64,000 nucleotides of DNA, from the NCBI GenBank assembly GCA_964577115.1, contig CAZNXJ010000022.1:22182-86181 (forward strand), given 5' to 3'. Position 1 is the stretch's first letter; each line of letters opens with the position of its first letter. Both the position numbers and the translations under genes were made by a program. This stretch comes from CAZNXJ01 sp964577115 (GTDB taxonomy: Bacteria; Planctomycetota; Planctomycetia; Pirellulales; Pirellulaceae). Shown here one piece after another: positions 37,713 through 48,114 of the stretch. The notes under the pieces are model-generated. The model had not been told where the DNA came from and made no database searches. It saw only the letters and a program-made list of their open reading frames with translations.

Positions 37713-40250
37713 TCATTTCGCACGGCCCTGCCCGCCCCGGCTGGGCGGGGCGGTGAGCGGATCTTCGGGCCACGCGTGTTTGGGGTACTTGCGACGCAGC
37801 TCTTGCCGCACGCGGGGATATGTGTTTTTCCAGAAGCTATCGAGATCGTCAGTCACCTGTACCGGACGGTGGCTCGGTGCGAGTAGATGGAGGAGCACGG
37901 GTACTCGGCCCCCCGCCACGCGCGGCGTGCTGCGGAGACCAAAGATCTCCTGAATGCGAACGGCGAGCACCGGCGGGCGGCCTAGTTCGTACATCAGTGG
38001 AATTCGCCGTCCGCTGGGGACAACGAGCCGCTCGGGAGCTTCGCGGGCAACGAGCTGTTGCTGGTCGTAGTCGAGAAATCCTTCCAGCGCGGCGATCCAT
38101 GGCGCTTCACGCAGCTCGGCGAATGATCGTCGTCCGTGGCACAGGTGCGGCAGCACCTCGAGCAGTTGTTGGTCGCCAATCTCCGGCAGGCCGCGATCGG
38201 GCATCCAGCCCGCGAGACAGCGCACGCGCGTCATCCAGCGGGCCGCGTCGGAGTCGGCCGGTGGCCTTACACGGTCGAGTCGCTCGCGGGCCGCTTCCGC
38301 TAGGGCGCGGGCGACTTCTTCCTTACCAGGCAATGGCGCGGGGTGTTCGTCCAGTACCAGGTCTTCGAAGCGAACTCGGCGCCGCGCGATGACTCGCTCG
38401 GTTGCTTCATCGAATTCGAGTTCCACACGCGTCGAAACACGCTCGCGCGGAAGCCACTCGCGTTCGACGAGGGATGCCTTGCGCACAAGCGACTCTGAAG
38501 CGCCGCCATCCACATCGACGCACACAATTAGCGGCGACTCAAGAACCGTGCTTGATGGCGCCAGGGCAATCCCGCGCCCGCCCACCATGCGTCCCTTGCG
38601 CGAACCCGGCTCGCGCCGCTTCGCCACACGATCCGGAAAGGCGACCACGAGTGCTCGGAGCAGTGCTTCGTCCGCATCTACAGTCGCGGTCGTCGAGTCA
38701 CTTCTGCGTGAGCCTGTGAGACGTGCCAGCTGATCGCGCGTCCGCAGCACGGAGCCGGCCAGACCGGGATGTATGCGGCTCGCACGCCCCGCGCGGCGAC
38801 GATCTTGTTCGTATTGCTCGAGGAGCTCCACTTCGTCGAGCACGTCCGATTGGCTGACGCGCGCGGGGGCCTGTCCACACCAGCCGTCGTCGCCGGTCTG
38901 GATCGGGCTACGTTCGGAAAGCAGCGCGGCGGCCAGAGCGACGCGGCGCGTCTGGCCGAGCCGCTGGCCTTCGAGTAACATGCGCGCGAGCCGGGGGTGA
39001 ACGGGAAGCTGCGCCATTTTCTTCCCGAGTGCCGTAAGGTGGCCGTCGCGCAGGGCGCCAAGCCGTTCGAGTAATGCAAGCGCTTGCTCGACGGATGCCT
39101 CGCGCGGCCGCTCGAACCACGGAAACGTTTCGTGATTCGGTTCGACCCAGCCTTTCAATTGAAGCAGCGCCGCGGCCAGGTCCACGCGGCGGATTTCGGG
39201 CTCGCTGTGAGCCGGGCGCTGGCCGTGGGACTGCTGGCTCCAGAGCCGGATACAAAGTCCTGGTTGCAAACGACCGGCACGCCCGGTTCGCTGGTCGGCC
39301 GAGGCCTGCGAGATAGGCACGAGTTGGAGGCGGTCGAGGCCCAGTCGGGGATCGTATTGTTGCTGCCGGGCGAGTCCCGTGTCGATGACCGCGGTGATGC
39401 CTTCGACCGTCACGGACGTTTCCGCGACGTTTGTTGCCACCACGATGCGGCGCGACGAGCCCCCGCGCAGGGCTTCATCCTGCTTCTCAGGTGGCAGATC
39501 ACCGTACAGCGGGACGCAGCGTAACCGGCCCGCGTAGCGCTGGCTTAGCACCTCGCAGGTTTGTCGGATCTCGCGCACGCCGGGTACGAAAACCAGAATG
39601 TCGCCTTCGGTGGCGCCGACGACCTGCTCGGTCGCTCCCAGAATCGCGCTAGGCCACGGCTGCTGGGCAGATCGGGGCAGGTAGCGCACTTCGACCGGAA
39701 ACAGCCGCCCTTCGCTGGTGACCGTGGGGCAGGGCTCCAAGTAGGAAGCAACGCGCTGAGCGTCCAACGTCGCCGACATGACCACGATCTTGAGCTGTGG
39801 TCTGACCGTCGTTTGCAGCAGGCGGAGCATGCCGAGGAGCAGGTCGCTTTCGAGCCTCCGTTCGTGGAATTCGTCCAGAATGACGATGTCGGTGTCGGTG
39901 AGAAACGGATCGGCGCCGAGCGATCGCAGCAGCACACCTTCCGTGACGACCAGCAGCCGTGTTTGGGGGCCGAAGCATCGATCGAAGCGCACATGGTAGC
40001 CGATTCCCGCGCCGAGCGGCTCACCCTGCTCCTCGGCCATGCGCCGAGCGGCCGCTCGGGCAGCCAGCCGCCGTGGTTCGAGCATTACAATCCGGCCGGC
40101 CGGAGCGAGTCCCGCGGCGAGCAGGGCCGGGCCGACACGCGTCGTCTTGCCGGCCCCGGTCGGCGCCTGGAGGACGACGTTGTCGTGTTGCCGTAGCGCG
40201 TCGAGCAGCGCGGGCAGCACGGAATCGATCGGCAGTTCGGGGCGGATCAT
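37713..40250 (-). CDS. hrpB: ATP-dependent helicase HrpB-like
   Basis: An 845-residue DExH-box helicase. Walker A is APTGAGKTT (residues 29-37), motif II is DEFHERR, motif III is SATLD, and motif VI is QRTGRAGRLQPG. A helicase-associated HA2-like and HrpB C-terminal domain follow (WLPRERVSTR, LPSGRRIPLMYELGRPPVLAVRIQE). HrpB-type proteins unwind nucleic acids; their in vivo role is poorly known. GGAG precedes 40250; an upstream ATG at 40265 is possible. The final codons overlap a GC-rich palindrome (37732-37753), giving an odd Arg/Gly/Pro-rich C-terminus, RGGQGRAK. Confidence 0.9.
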   Translation of the reverse strand: MIRPELPIDSVLPALLDALRQHDNVVLQAPTGAGKTTRVGPALLAAGLAPAGRIVMLEPRRLAARAAARRMAEEQGEPLGAGIGYHVRFDRCFGPQTRLLVVTEGVLLRSLGADPFLTDTDIVILDEFHERRLESDLLLGMLRLLQTTVRPQLKIVVMSATLDAQRVASYLEPCPTVTSEGRLFPVEVRYLPRSAQQPWPSAILGATEQVVGATEGDILVFVPGVREIRQTCEVLSQRYAGRLRCVPLYGDLPPEKQDEALRGGSSRRIVVATNVAETSVTVEGITAVIDTGLARQQQYDPRLGLDRLQLVPISQASADQRTGRAGRLQPGLCIRLWSQQSHGQRPAHSEPEIRRVDLAAALLQLKGWVEPNHETFPWFERPREASVEQALALLERLGALRDGHLTALGKKMAQLPVHPRLARMLLEGQRLGQTRRVALAAALLSERSPIQTGDDGWCGQAPARVSQSDVLDEVELLEQYEQDRRRAGRASRIHPGLAGSVLRTRDQLARLTGSRRSDSTTATVDADEALLRALVVAFPDRVAKRREPGSRKGRMVGGRGIALAPSSTVLESPLIVCVDVDGGASESLVRKASLVEREWLPRERVSTRVELEFDEATERVIARRRVRFEDLVLDEHPAPLPGKEEVARALAEAARERLDRVRPPADSDAARWMTRVRCLAGWMPDRGLPEIGDQQLLEVLPHLCHGRRSFAELREAPWIAALEGFLDYDQQQLVAREAPERLVVPSGRRIPLMYELGRPPVLAVRIQEIFGLRSTPRVAGGRVPVLLHLLAPSHRPVQVTDDLDSFWKNTYPRVRQELRRKYPKHAWPEDPLTAPPSRGGQGRAK
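37732..37753 (-). terminator. GC palindrome inside the 3' end of hrpB
   Basis: CCGCCCC (37732-37738) pairs with GGGGCGG (37747-37753) across an 8-base loop. It lies within the last coding bases of hrpB, between two convergent genes, and may serve as a terminator for either strand. There is no T-tract. Confidence 0.35.
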
Positions 40251-40363
40251 GCCCGGATGCTCCATTCCGTTGACATAACGGGCGTTTATACTTGTTGGGT
40301 CCTTGGAAGAATCCACGAGCTTACACAACACCGCACTTTTCTTTTACCCGCAGGCGTTGGTGA

Positions 40364-43300
40364 ATGATGGGAATTATTACGAGCGAGCGAGCACTGAAAG
40401 CTAGCCGGGCGGCGTGCGTCGGGTTGGGCCTGATGGTTCTAATAGTTGCCGGCTGGATGGCCGCGGGGCCTGCGTCGTACGCGGCGGATCCCGACGTTCG
40501 AGAACCCTATAACACGCAGGACACGGAAGGTAATCCATTGACGGATGCCGAGCAGTCGCTGCGGTCGATTGCGCTACCCGAGGGATTCAACGCCACGCTG
40601 TTCGCGTCCGAACCGCAGGTGCAGCAGCCCATTGCGATCGCCTTTGATGCTCGGGGCCGCCTCTGGGTTGCAGAGAATTACACGTACGCCGAAGGCGCTT
40701 TGAACTTCGACACCTCGCTGTCGGATCGCATCGTGATCCTGGAAGACAGCGATGGGGACGGGCGAGCGGACAAGCGAACGGTCTTCTGGGATAGGGCCGA
40801 GAAGCTGACGAGCATCGAAATTGGCCACGGAGGCGTATGGGCCCTGTGTGCTCCGAACCTGCTGTTCATTCCGGATGCCGACGGCGACGACCGGCCGGAC
40901 GGCGAGCCCATCGTGATGCTCGACGGTTGGAACGCTCATGAGGTACGGCACAATATCGTCAATGGCCTGCGCTGGGGTCCGGACGGCTGGCTATACGGCC
41001 GGCACGGCATTCTCGCCACATCGCTGATTGGTCCGCCGGGTACCCCCGACTCACTGCGGACACCGATCAACTGCGGCGTATGGCGTTTCCATCCCACGCG
41101 TCACGTGTTCGAGGCCGTCGCACACGGAACGACGAACCCGTGGGGGGCCGACTGGGATGAATATGGCCAGATGTTCTTCATCAATACTGTCATCGGACAC
41201 TTGTGGCATGTGCTGCCGGGAGCGCATTACGAGCGGATGTACGGCGAGCACCTCCGCGGTAACCTCTATCGCTTGATGACTCAGACTGCTGATCACGTGC
41301 ACTGGGACACGCGGGAGAAATGGAGCGACATTCGCGAAGGCGTCAGCAGTACGACGGACGCCGCGGGCGGCGGTCACGCACACAGCGGGCTGATGATTTA
41401 CCAGGGAGACAACTGGCCCGAGGAGCTGCGCGGCAATGTGTTCACCATCAACTTGCACGGCCGGCGGCTCAATCGCGACATTCTTAAGCGTCACGGAGCT
41501 GCGTACACGGCGACGCATGCGCCGGACATGTTCCAGTTCGGTGATCCGTGGTTTCGCGGCATCGACTTACTCTACGGTCCTGATGGCAGTGTCTATGTCG
41601 CTGACTGGACGGATATCGGCGAATGCCACGAAAACGATGGCGTGCACCGTACGTCCGGACGCATCTTCCGGCTGGTGTGGGGCGAAGCGAAGCCCTTCCA
41701 CGGAGATTTGAGCAAGCTGGAGTCGGCCGAGTTGGCCGAGCTACAGTTGCACTCCAACGACTGGTTTCCTCGCATGGCGCGGCGGCTGCTCGGAGAACGT
41801 GCAGCAGCGGGCAAGGACGTTGCTGCGGCGCGCGATCGGCTGTTCGATATTTTTGAAAACCACCCCGAGGTAACACGCAAGCTCCGCGCGCTCTGGGCCC
41901 TGCATGCTATCGGAGCGATTGATAACGAGTGGCTGCGCGGCCAGCTCGACCACGAAGAAGAGCACGTGCGGGTCTGGGCCGTGACCTTGCTGGCCGACGG
42001 GCCGCTCGATTCGGTGACGCGCGATGCACTGGTGCGGCGAGCCTCCGAGGAGTCGTCCGGGCTCGTGCTGCTGTGGCTCGCTTCGGCTCTTCAGCGCCTC
42101 GAACCGGCTGACCGTTGGACGCTGGCAGCTCCGCTGCTCGAGAAAGCATCCTGGGCCGACGATCCCGCTTACCCGTGCCTGGTCTGGTACGGCGTTGAGC
42201 CCGCAGTGCTCGCCGATCCCGAGCGCGCTGTGCAGGCAGCTGTTACATCGCAGTTGCCGATGCTGCGTGAGCACATAGCGAGGCGGCTGACGCAGGAGCT
42301 GGCAAGTCAGCCCCAGGCCGTGGCAACATTGGTCGAGCACCTCCCCCAGCTTGACGTGTCCGCCCAGACGGACGTTCTGCGCGGCATGGCGCTCGCCCTG
42401 CGCGGATGGCGCAAGGCGACTCCGCCGACATCATGGAAATCGGTGGCGGAACGGCTTGCGAATAGCGAAGTCGGCGAGATTCGTGATCTCGTGCGCGAGA
42501 TTTCCCTCGTGTTCGGTGACGGCCGAGCGGCGCGCGAACTCATCGCGATGCTCGAAAGCGATTCGACGGACCTCGATACACGCCGCAGCGCGATTCGAGC
42601 ACTCGTCGAGAGCCGCAATGAAGAGGTGGTTCCGCTGCTGCAAGCGCTGCTCGGCAATCGTGATCTCGCGAGCGACGCGGTGCGTGGGCTGGCCGCCTAC
42701 CGTTCGGATGCGACGCCCGAAATGCTCGTCGAACGCTACTACGCCTTACCTGGCGAGGCACGCGCGGAGGTCATTACGGCTCTCGTTTCGCGCCCTGAAT
42801 TCGCGCTGGCGCTGATGAAGGCCGTGGCGGCCGACAAGATCCCGCGGACGGATGTCTCGGCGTTTCAAATTCGGCAGATGCGCGGCTACAACGTGCCGGA
42901 TTTGGCCGCGGAGCTCGATCGGCTCTGGCCCGAGCTACGTGACATCACGACCGCCAAGGCACGCCGGATCGAAGAAGTGCGCGACAAGCTGACGCCGGAG
43001 GTGCTCGCATCGGCCGACCGTATCGCCGGCCGCCGCACGTTTGACCGCGTGTGCGCCTCGTGTCACACGCTGTTCGGAAACGGCGGCAAGGCGGGGCCGG
43101 ATTTGACGGGCGGCCAACGCACGAACCTCCAATACCTATTGGAAAACATCATCGATCCGAGCGCTCAGGTGGCCGAAAATTTCCGGATGTCGATTTTGAC
43201 GCTGGTCGATGGCCGTGTGCTCAATGGAGTCGTCACCGAACGGACCGCGCGCACGCTGACCGTGCACACGCCGACCGAACAGATGGTCGTGGCGCTCGAC

Positions 43301-43432
43301 GACATCGAGGAAATCCAGGCCTCGCAGCTCTCGATGATGCCCGACCAACTGCTCGACGCGCTAACCTCCGAACAGGTTGCGGAACTTATCGCGTACTTGA
43401 TGTCGCCGACGCAGGTTGAGCTGCCGGAATAG
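40364..43432 (+). CDS. PVC-type membrane-bound dehydrogenase with C-terminal cytochrome c domain
   Basis: A 1022-residue exported protein with a signal peptide (about 16-41, ending SYA). Residues about 60-440 form a six-bladed propeller of the glucose/sorbosone dehydrogenase type (GFNATLFASEPQVQQPIAIAFD, GRLWVAENYTY, GPDGWLYGRHG, LLYGPDGSVYVADWTD). Residues about 450-860 are HEAT-like repeats. Residues about 885-1015 contain CASCH (C897, C900, H901), a heme c site, followed by AGPDLTG and a domain ending VAELIAYL. Planctomycetes carry many such paralogues, presumed periplasmic sugar or alcohol dehydrogenases passing electrons to cytochrome c. The substrate is unknown. It stands alone, divergent from hrpB. 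Confidence 0.88.
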   Translation: MMGIITSERALKASRAACVGLGLMVLIVAGWMAAGPASYAADPDVREPYNTQDTEGNPLTDAEQSLRSIALPEGFNATLFASEPQVQQPIAIAFDARGRLWVAENYTYAEGALNFDTSLSDRIVILEDSDGDGRADKRTVFWDRAEKLTSIEIGHGGVWALCAPNLLFIPDADGDDRPDGEPIVMLDGWNAHEVRHNIVNGLRWGPDGWLYGRHGILATSLIGPPGTPDSLRTPINCGVWRFHPTRHVFEAVAHGTTNPWGADWDEYGQMFFINTVIGHLWHVLPGAHYERMYGEHLRGNLYRLMTQTADHVHWDTREKWSDIREGVSSTTDAAGGGHAHSGLMIYQGDNWPEELRGNVFTINLHGRRLNRDILKRHGAAYTATHAPDMFQFGDPWFRGIDLLYGPDGSVYVADWTDIGECHENDGVHRTSGRIFRLVWGEAKPFHGDLSKLESAELAELQLHSNDWFPRMARRLLGERAAAGKDVAAARDRLFDIFENHPEVTRKLRALWALHAIGAIDNEWLRGQLDHEEEHVRVWAVTLLADGPLDSVTRDALVRRASEESSGLVLLWLASALQRLEPADRWTLAAPLLEKASWADDPAYPCLVWYGVEPAVLADPERAVQAAVTSQLPMLREHIARRLTQELASQPQAVATLVEHLPQLDVSAQTDVLRGMALALRGWRKATPPTSWKSVAERLANSEVGEIRDLVREISLVFGDGRAARELIAMLESDSTDLDTRRSAIRALVESRNEEVVPLLQALLGNRDLASDAVRGLAAYRSDATPEMLVERYYALPGEARAEVITALVSRPEFALALMKAVAADKIPRTDVSAFQIRQMRGYNVPDLAAELDRLWPELRDITTAKARRIEEVRDKLTPEVLASADRIAGRRTFDRVCASCHTLFGNGGKAGPDLTGGQRTNLQYLLENIIDPSAQVAENFRMSILTLVDGRVLNGVVTERTARTLTVHTPTEQMVVALDDIEEIQASQLSMMPDQLLDALTSEQVAELIAYLMSPTQVELPE

Positions 43433-43523
43433 GCAACGCCTCAAGGTAGCGGATGCACAATTGCAGCGCGGCCTTACCTGTGGCGAAACGCTTTTCCAGA
43501 TGAGGGCACGGCTCGCCGGCGAT

Positions 43524-44435
43524 CTAGTCTGGCGGGTCGTGCTTGTGCGGAAACGGTTCGAGGTGGACGAGGACATCGCGCAGCGGCGGGAATTGGTTGA
43601 TGAGATGGTCTTTGACCGCATGACCGATACGATGCCCTTGCTCGACGGTTAATTGCCCATCGACTTCGATGTGGATGTCGGCCAGGTACTCGAGGCCCGT
43701 TTTGCGGACAAAGAGTTTTTCGATAGCGCAGACGCCCGGGACGCTTTCGGCCGCCGAGCGGATGTGGGCGACCAGTTCCGCATCGGCCTGCGGGTCCATC
43801 AGCTCGCTTGCGCTCTGCTGAAACAGCTTGATTCCTGACCAGACGATGGCTCCGACGACGACAAGGGCCGCGGCTTCGTCCGCCCAGCTCCAAGCGCTTC
43901 CGCCCCAGCGCACGATCGCGAGCCCTACGAGGACGGCCAGCGAGCACAGCGCATCGCTGCGGTGATCCCAGGCGTTGGCAACGATCGCCGCCGAACGCGT
44001 GCGGCGGCCAACAATCGTCTTGTAACGATACAAGCCTTCCTTGATCACGACATTCGCGGCCGCGATCCACAGCGTCCAAGCGGGTGGCACGTTGTTGACG
44101 GTGAACATGCGCTCGAGCGCCTCCCAGCCCACCGCCGCGGCGGACAAAATCACGATCAGCGCGACGTTCGAAGCGGCGATCGATTCGGCTCGTGTATGGC
44201 CGTACGGATGCTCTTCGTCGGCGGGTCGCTCCGCGAACGACAGCGCAAACAGCACGACGCCCGAGGCGAGGCAATCGCCAAGCGAGTTCACCGCGTCACT
44301 GACGAGCGCGAACGTGCCGGCCACCACGCCGCCGATCAACTTGACGAGTCCGAGTGCCAGATTGATGACCAGCCCAAGCGCGGCAGCCCTGCGAGCTTCC
44401 CGGTAGAGTGGTCGGGCCATTTTGTTGTCTAGCAT
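43524..44435 (-). CDS. Cation diffusion facilitator (CDF) family transporter
   Basis: A 303-residue inner-membrane divalent-cation/proton antiporter. It has about six membrane helices. LVSDAVNSLGD in TM2 and NAWDHRSDALCSLAVL in TM5 carry the metal-binding HxxxD/DxxxD-type residues (second site H-x-x-S-D). The C-terminal cytoplasmic ferredoxin-like domain (about 210-300) ends in a His-rich PFPHKH. Typical substrates are Zn2+, Fe2+ or Mn2+; which one is not readable from the sequence. The start is taken as the ATG at 44435; one at 44420 is also possible, and neither has a clear Shine-Dalgarno. Confidence 0.88.
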   Translation of the reverse strand: MLDNKMARPLYREARRAAALGLVINLALGLVKLIGGVVAGTFALVSDAVNSLGDCLASGVVLFALSFAERPADEEHPYGHTRAESIAASNVALIVILSAAAVGWEALERMFTVNNVPPAWTLWIAAANVVIKEGLYRYKTIVGRRTRSAAIVANAWDHRSDALCSLAVLVGLAIVRWGGSAWSWADEAAALVVVGAIVWSGIKLFQQSASELMDPQADAELVAHIRSAAESVPGVCAIEKLFVRKTGLEYLADIHIEVDGQLTVEQGHRIGHAVKDHLINQFPPLRDVLVHLEPFPHKHDPPD

Positions 44436-44577
44436 CGCCAATCTTCGAGGTCCGGGAGAAGCTGACTGCATGCAGGCCGCTCGATGCCGAGCCGGTCCTT
44501 CCATCCATGTTACCGTAACGGAGCTAACGGGCGGTCGAGGCGACACGGGCGGCTCGCCAGATTGCCGCGAGTGCGCG

Positions 44578-47500
44578 CTACGTGCGGGGCAGTGCGGACT
44601 CGGACGGGTGCGGCTCGAGCGCGAGAATCGTCAAGGCATCGGCTGCGAGCGTCCGTTCGGCGAGCTGTGCGAGATGTTCGTGGTGGGTGAAGAAGATCAC
44701 TTGCGTTTTCTGGCCGAGCTCCGCGAGTACGCGCAGCGCAGCAGCCGCTCGAGCATCGTCAAACATGACGAGGATGTCGTCAATAATAAACGGGACACAC
44801 GGCCGCTCGGAAAAGTAGTGTTCCAGACTCGCGACCCGCAGCGCGAGATAAAGTTGGTCGCTCGTCCCCGTGCTCATCGCTTCGACGTGCACGACGGCGC
44901 CGTTCGCGCGAACACCCACCAGCACCGGTCGTCCCTGATCGCTCGACTCGACTCGCAATTCGCGGAACGCGCCCAGCGTCAACTCGGCGAAGAGCTCGCT
45001 CGCCCGGCACAGCACCGGCGCCTGATGCTTGCTGCGGTACCGTTCGACCGTTTCGCGGAGGATAGCGCCGGCGAGCCGCAGGCGAGCGAACTCTTCGACC
45101 TGGTTGCGGATGGCGGCGACGGTGGCTGCGGCCTCATCTTCCAGTTCGGCCGCGGCCGCTCGGCCATCCATCCGCGCCAGCTCGGCACGCTCCCGTCCGA
45201 CGAGCTCACGCAGCTCGCCATACTCTTCTTCGAGCGGCGGGATCTCGTGGCCAAGCTGTTCCAGGCGAGCCGCAAGCGCCTCGCTCTCCTGCTGCTCGGC
45301 GTCCGCGACGAACTCGTCGACCGCGCGACCACCGGCCAGATGCAACAGCTGCTGGTCGAGCTCATCGAGCTCGCGGAGAACCTGGCGCCGTTCGCGCGAC
45401 TGCTGTTCTAACTGCGGCAGCTGCTCGAGGTCGCTCGTACCGGCGTCGCGGCAGAGGACTTCGAGTTCGGATTGAGCGCGTCGCAGCTGCTGTTCGATTG
45501 TGTCGAGCCGCTTTTCCTCTTGGCGAATCTTCTTCTCGATTTCCGCTCGGCGAGCATCGAGTTGCCTGGCGTGATCAAGCCGGTTGTCGAGTTCACGGAC
45601 CGCGACTTCGGCGCTGGACTGCAACAGGTCCGGGGCGAGCAACGTCAGTAGCGCCTGGAGATCCTGTTCGAATTGTTCGGTTTCACCATCGATGCCCCGG
45701 ATGCGCCGCCGCAGCGTGTCGGCCTCGCGATGCATCGCGAGGATCTCGCGCGTCGTTTCGATCACGACGCCGGCTTCTTCTGGTGAACTTTCGGCATCCA
45801 TTTCCATCTCGGCCATGCATGCGGCCCAGCTGTCTTGCCAACGCACCAACTCGCTCGCGGCTTCTGCGCACTCGTCGGCGAGCTCACGCTGTTCGTCTTC
45901 GAGCGTTTTCAGTTCTTCCGTCCACTGCGCTCGCAGCACCTCCGTTCGCTCACGCTGGAGCAGCTCCTGTTCGGCACGCTCGCACAGCGCGGCGAGTGGC
46001 AACGGAAGCGAAGTCTTGTCGTTCTCGAGATCCAGGGCACTCAGTAGCGCTTCACGCATCTGCTGAATCTCGTCCGTCGAGCGGGTGAGTTTTTCACGCA
46101 GCAGATCGAGCTGCTGGATCGACTTAATCAATTGCTCGGCCGCTTCGCGCAACCACCGCATCTCGCCGGGCGACAGCACGGTCACCGGCACGCCGTCCCA
46201 TTGACTGCGCCAGTCGCGTTCGAATTGTGCGCGCTGCTCGTCGAGTTCCTGCTGCTGCTTGTTGATTTGATCAAGTCGTCGTGAGGCTCGGTCGAGTTCG
46301 GCTGTGGCCTGGGCGTGCCGAGCGACATTGTCGGCTTCCCGCCGCAAGCGGTCCGCAATCTGATCAGCCCGTTCGACGAGCTGTTCAAAGGCACTCTCGA
46401 CCGTTTGGCCGGCCTGAGCACGCTCGAGAAAATCGCGCAGCGCCGCGTCGTCCTTATTCGTCAGCCGCCACGAGCGCTGCACCCATTGCCAGCCTTCATC
46501 ACGCAATTGCCGCGCAAGCTTTAGGTCGTCGAGCGTGGGAACGTCCTGGGCGAGCCGCAATTGATCGATCTGCGCACGAGCCGCTTCGACACTCTGCTGC
46601 GCCTCATCGCGCTGACTGTCCCGCAGTCGCTGCTGGTCGCCGAGCTGTTTTTCGATCTCTGCAAAGCGGTCAATCGTGGCGAGGGCCGGTAGCCGGAGCT
46701 CGCGAAACTGTTCGACCGTCAGCGAGCCGAGTCCCAGCCGAGCCAGCTCGCTGGCGACATGCCGCTCGGTAGCCGCGAATTCGCAACGAATATCATCGAG
46801 TCGCGCTTCGCTATCACTGCGCGGCCGCACGCTCAGCAGCACACTGCGCAGCTGATCAATTCCTTCCGAGCGCGGCAGTTCGGCGAGCTTCTGTTTTAGG
46901 TCGCGGCATTTGCGCTGAGCCGACGCGTGCTGAGTCTCGGCAGATTCGCGTTTGCTGAGGAGCTTCTGGCGTTCGCGCGCGAGCCCTTCGATGCGCGCCT
47001 GGACCTGGCGAGTCGGCAGTTTGGGTTCGTCACCGGCGCTGCTGCTCCGGCCGAGCTGAGCCAGTGCGCGGCGAATTTCCGACTCCTTGGTTTCGAGCTG
47101 AGCCACGAGATCGACCCGATCCTGGCGGGCCTTGCGATAGCTGCCGAATTGCGCGATGGTCTCGCGGATCTGGTCGCCGCTGTGAAGGAGGTTCGAGGGC
47201 ACATCGAGCTCATGCAACTGGTCGCGACTCGTCTCCAGGCTGCGCTGTAGTTCGTCTCGAGACCGTTCGGATACCTGCCGAGTGGTTAATAATTCACGCC
47301 GGCGTTCGCCGAAATCGTCGGGGAGTAGTGGGATATCGCGTAGTGCCTCGGCGCGAGCGACCAGCGCGCGGCGTTTGGCCACCAGGGGCAGAGCTGCCTC
47401 GAGCCGGCCGAGACGCCGCTGCTCGGCCTTTCGCTGCTCGAGTTCCTCCTGGACGCGCGCGAGCTTCGCGGAAGCATCGCTCAGTATCTGTTCGTGCCGT

Positions 47501-48114
47501 TCCCATTCGGCGGTCGGCAACTGCTGCTCGCGAATCGCGCGGCGCAGTTCGTTCAAACGGCTTACATGTTTATTGATGACTGGCTTTGACCCGCGTGGAC
47601 TGAATAGCTCAGCCGCCTGGTCGGCCAATTCTTTTTGGACGCGGGCGAGATCCGCGATTCCCGATGCGGCGGCGAAGAGGATTTCTCCCAAGTCGCCACG
47701 TCCCGCGCAGATCTCGCGTCCACCGGCTAGGAGCTGTTCGTAGTCGATTCCGAACCGCTGTTGAAATGCTGCCTGATCGACGCCATCGAGGATTCGCTCG
47801 AGTAAATCGTCTGGCAGACTAGCGACGTCGTCGGGGCCGCGGAGGCTATCGCGCTGCGACTTGCGCCGGATACATTCGATGCGGGTGCCGGCGTGGTCCT
47901 CGATCACGGCGCCGATACGCAGCGATCCGGTCGGATGCAGGAACGCGTCCGGGCAGCGGTGATCGAAGCCGAACAGCAACTGCCGCAGGGCGCGCAGCGT
48001 GGTGCTCTTGCCAGCCTCGTTGGCGCCTAGGACAAGATTGAAGCCGGGCTGAAACTCGAGCGTCACGTCCGTGAAGTGGCCGTAGCGGATCAGATCCAAT
48101 CGTACCAGTCGCAT
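44578..48114 (-). CDS. Rad50/SbcC-like AAA ATPase of YhaN type
   Basis: An 1178-residue SMC-like ATPase. Walker A is GANEAGKS (30-37) with LLFGF just after, which is characteristic of YhaN. Long coiled coils fill about 180-1000. The C-terminal half-site has the signature STGTSDQLYLALR, Walker B PFIIDDILVMFDD and the H-loop FFTHH. No CxxC zinc hook occurs anywhere in the coiled coil, unlike SbcC and Rad50. It should pair with the metallophosphoesterase encoded just upstream; the TAATG junction (stop and start share base 48114) means coupled translation and a fixed ratio. Its likely role is DNA end processing or repair. Confidence 0.85.
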   Translation of the reverse strand: MRLVRLDLIRYGHFTDVTLEFQPGFNLVLGANEAGKSTTLRALRQLLFGFDHRCPDAFLHPTGSLRIGAVIEDHAGTRIECIRRKSQRDSLRGPDDVASLPDDLLERILDGVDQAAFQQRFGIDYEQLLAGGREICAGRGDLGEILFAAASGIADLARVQKELADQAAELFSPRGSKPVINKHVSRLNELRRAIREQQLPTAEWERHEQILSDASAKLARVQEELEQRKAEQRRLGRLEAALPLVAKRRALVARAEALRDIPLLPDDFGERRRELLTTRQVSERSRDELQRSLETSRDQLHELDVPSNLLHSGDQIRETIAQFGSYRKARQDRVDLVAQLETKESEIRRALAQLGRSSSAGDEPKLPTRQVQARIEGLARERQKLLSKRESAETQHASAQRKCRDLKQKLAELPRSEGIDQLRSVLLSVRPRSDSEARLDDIRCEFAATERHVASELARLGLGSLTVEQFRELRLPALATIDRFAEIEKQLGDQQRLRDSQRDEAQQSVEAARAQIDQLRLAQDVPTLDDLKLARQLRDEGWQWVQRSWRLTNKDDAALRDFLERAQAGQTVESAFEQLVERADQIADRLRREADNVARHAQATAELDRASRRLDQINKQQQELDEQRAQFERDWRSQWDGVPVTVLSPGEMRWLREAAEQLIKSIQQLDLLREKLTRSTDEIQQMREALLSALDLENDKTSLPLPLAALCERAEQELLQRERTEVLRAQWTEELKTLEDEQRELADECAEAASELVRWQDSWAACMAEMEMDAESSPEEAGVVIETTREILAMHREADTLRRRIRGIDGETEQFEQDLQALLTLLAPDLLQSSAEVAVRELDNRLDHARQLDARRAEIEKKIRQEEKRLDTIEQQLRRAQSELEVLCRDAGTSDLEQLPQLEQQSRERRQVLRELDELDQQLLHLAGGRAVDEFVADAEQQESEALAARLEQLGHEIPPLEEEYGELRELVGRERAELARMDGRAAAAELEDEAAATVAAIRNQVEEFARLRLAGAILRETVERYRSKHQAPVLCRASELFAELTLGAFRELRVESSDQGRPVLVGVRANGAVVHVEAMSTGTSDQLYLALRVASLEHYFSERPCVPFIIDDILVMFDDARAAAALRVLAELGQKTQVIFFTHHEHLAQLAERTLAADALTILALEPHPSESALPRT

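Noticed and set aside
44422..45411. A 329-codon plus-strand frame opposite the YhaN-like gene
   Set aside because: It is a shadow of the coiled-coil and ATPase coding region and has no ribosome-binding site.
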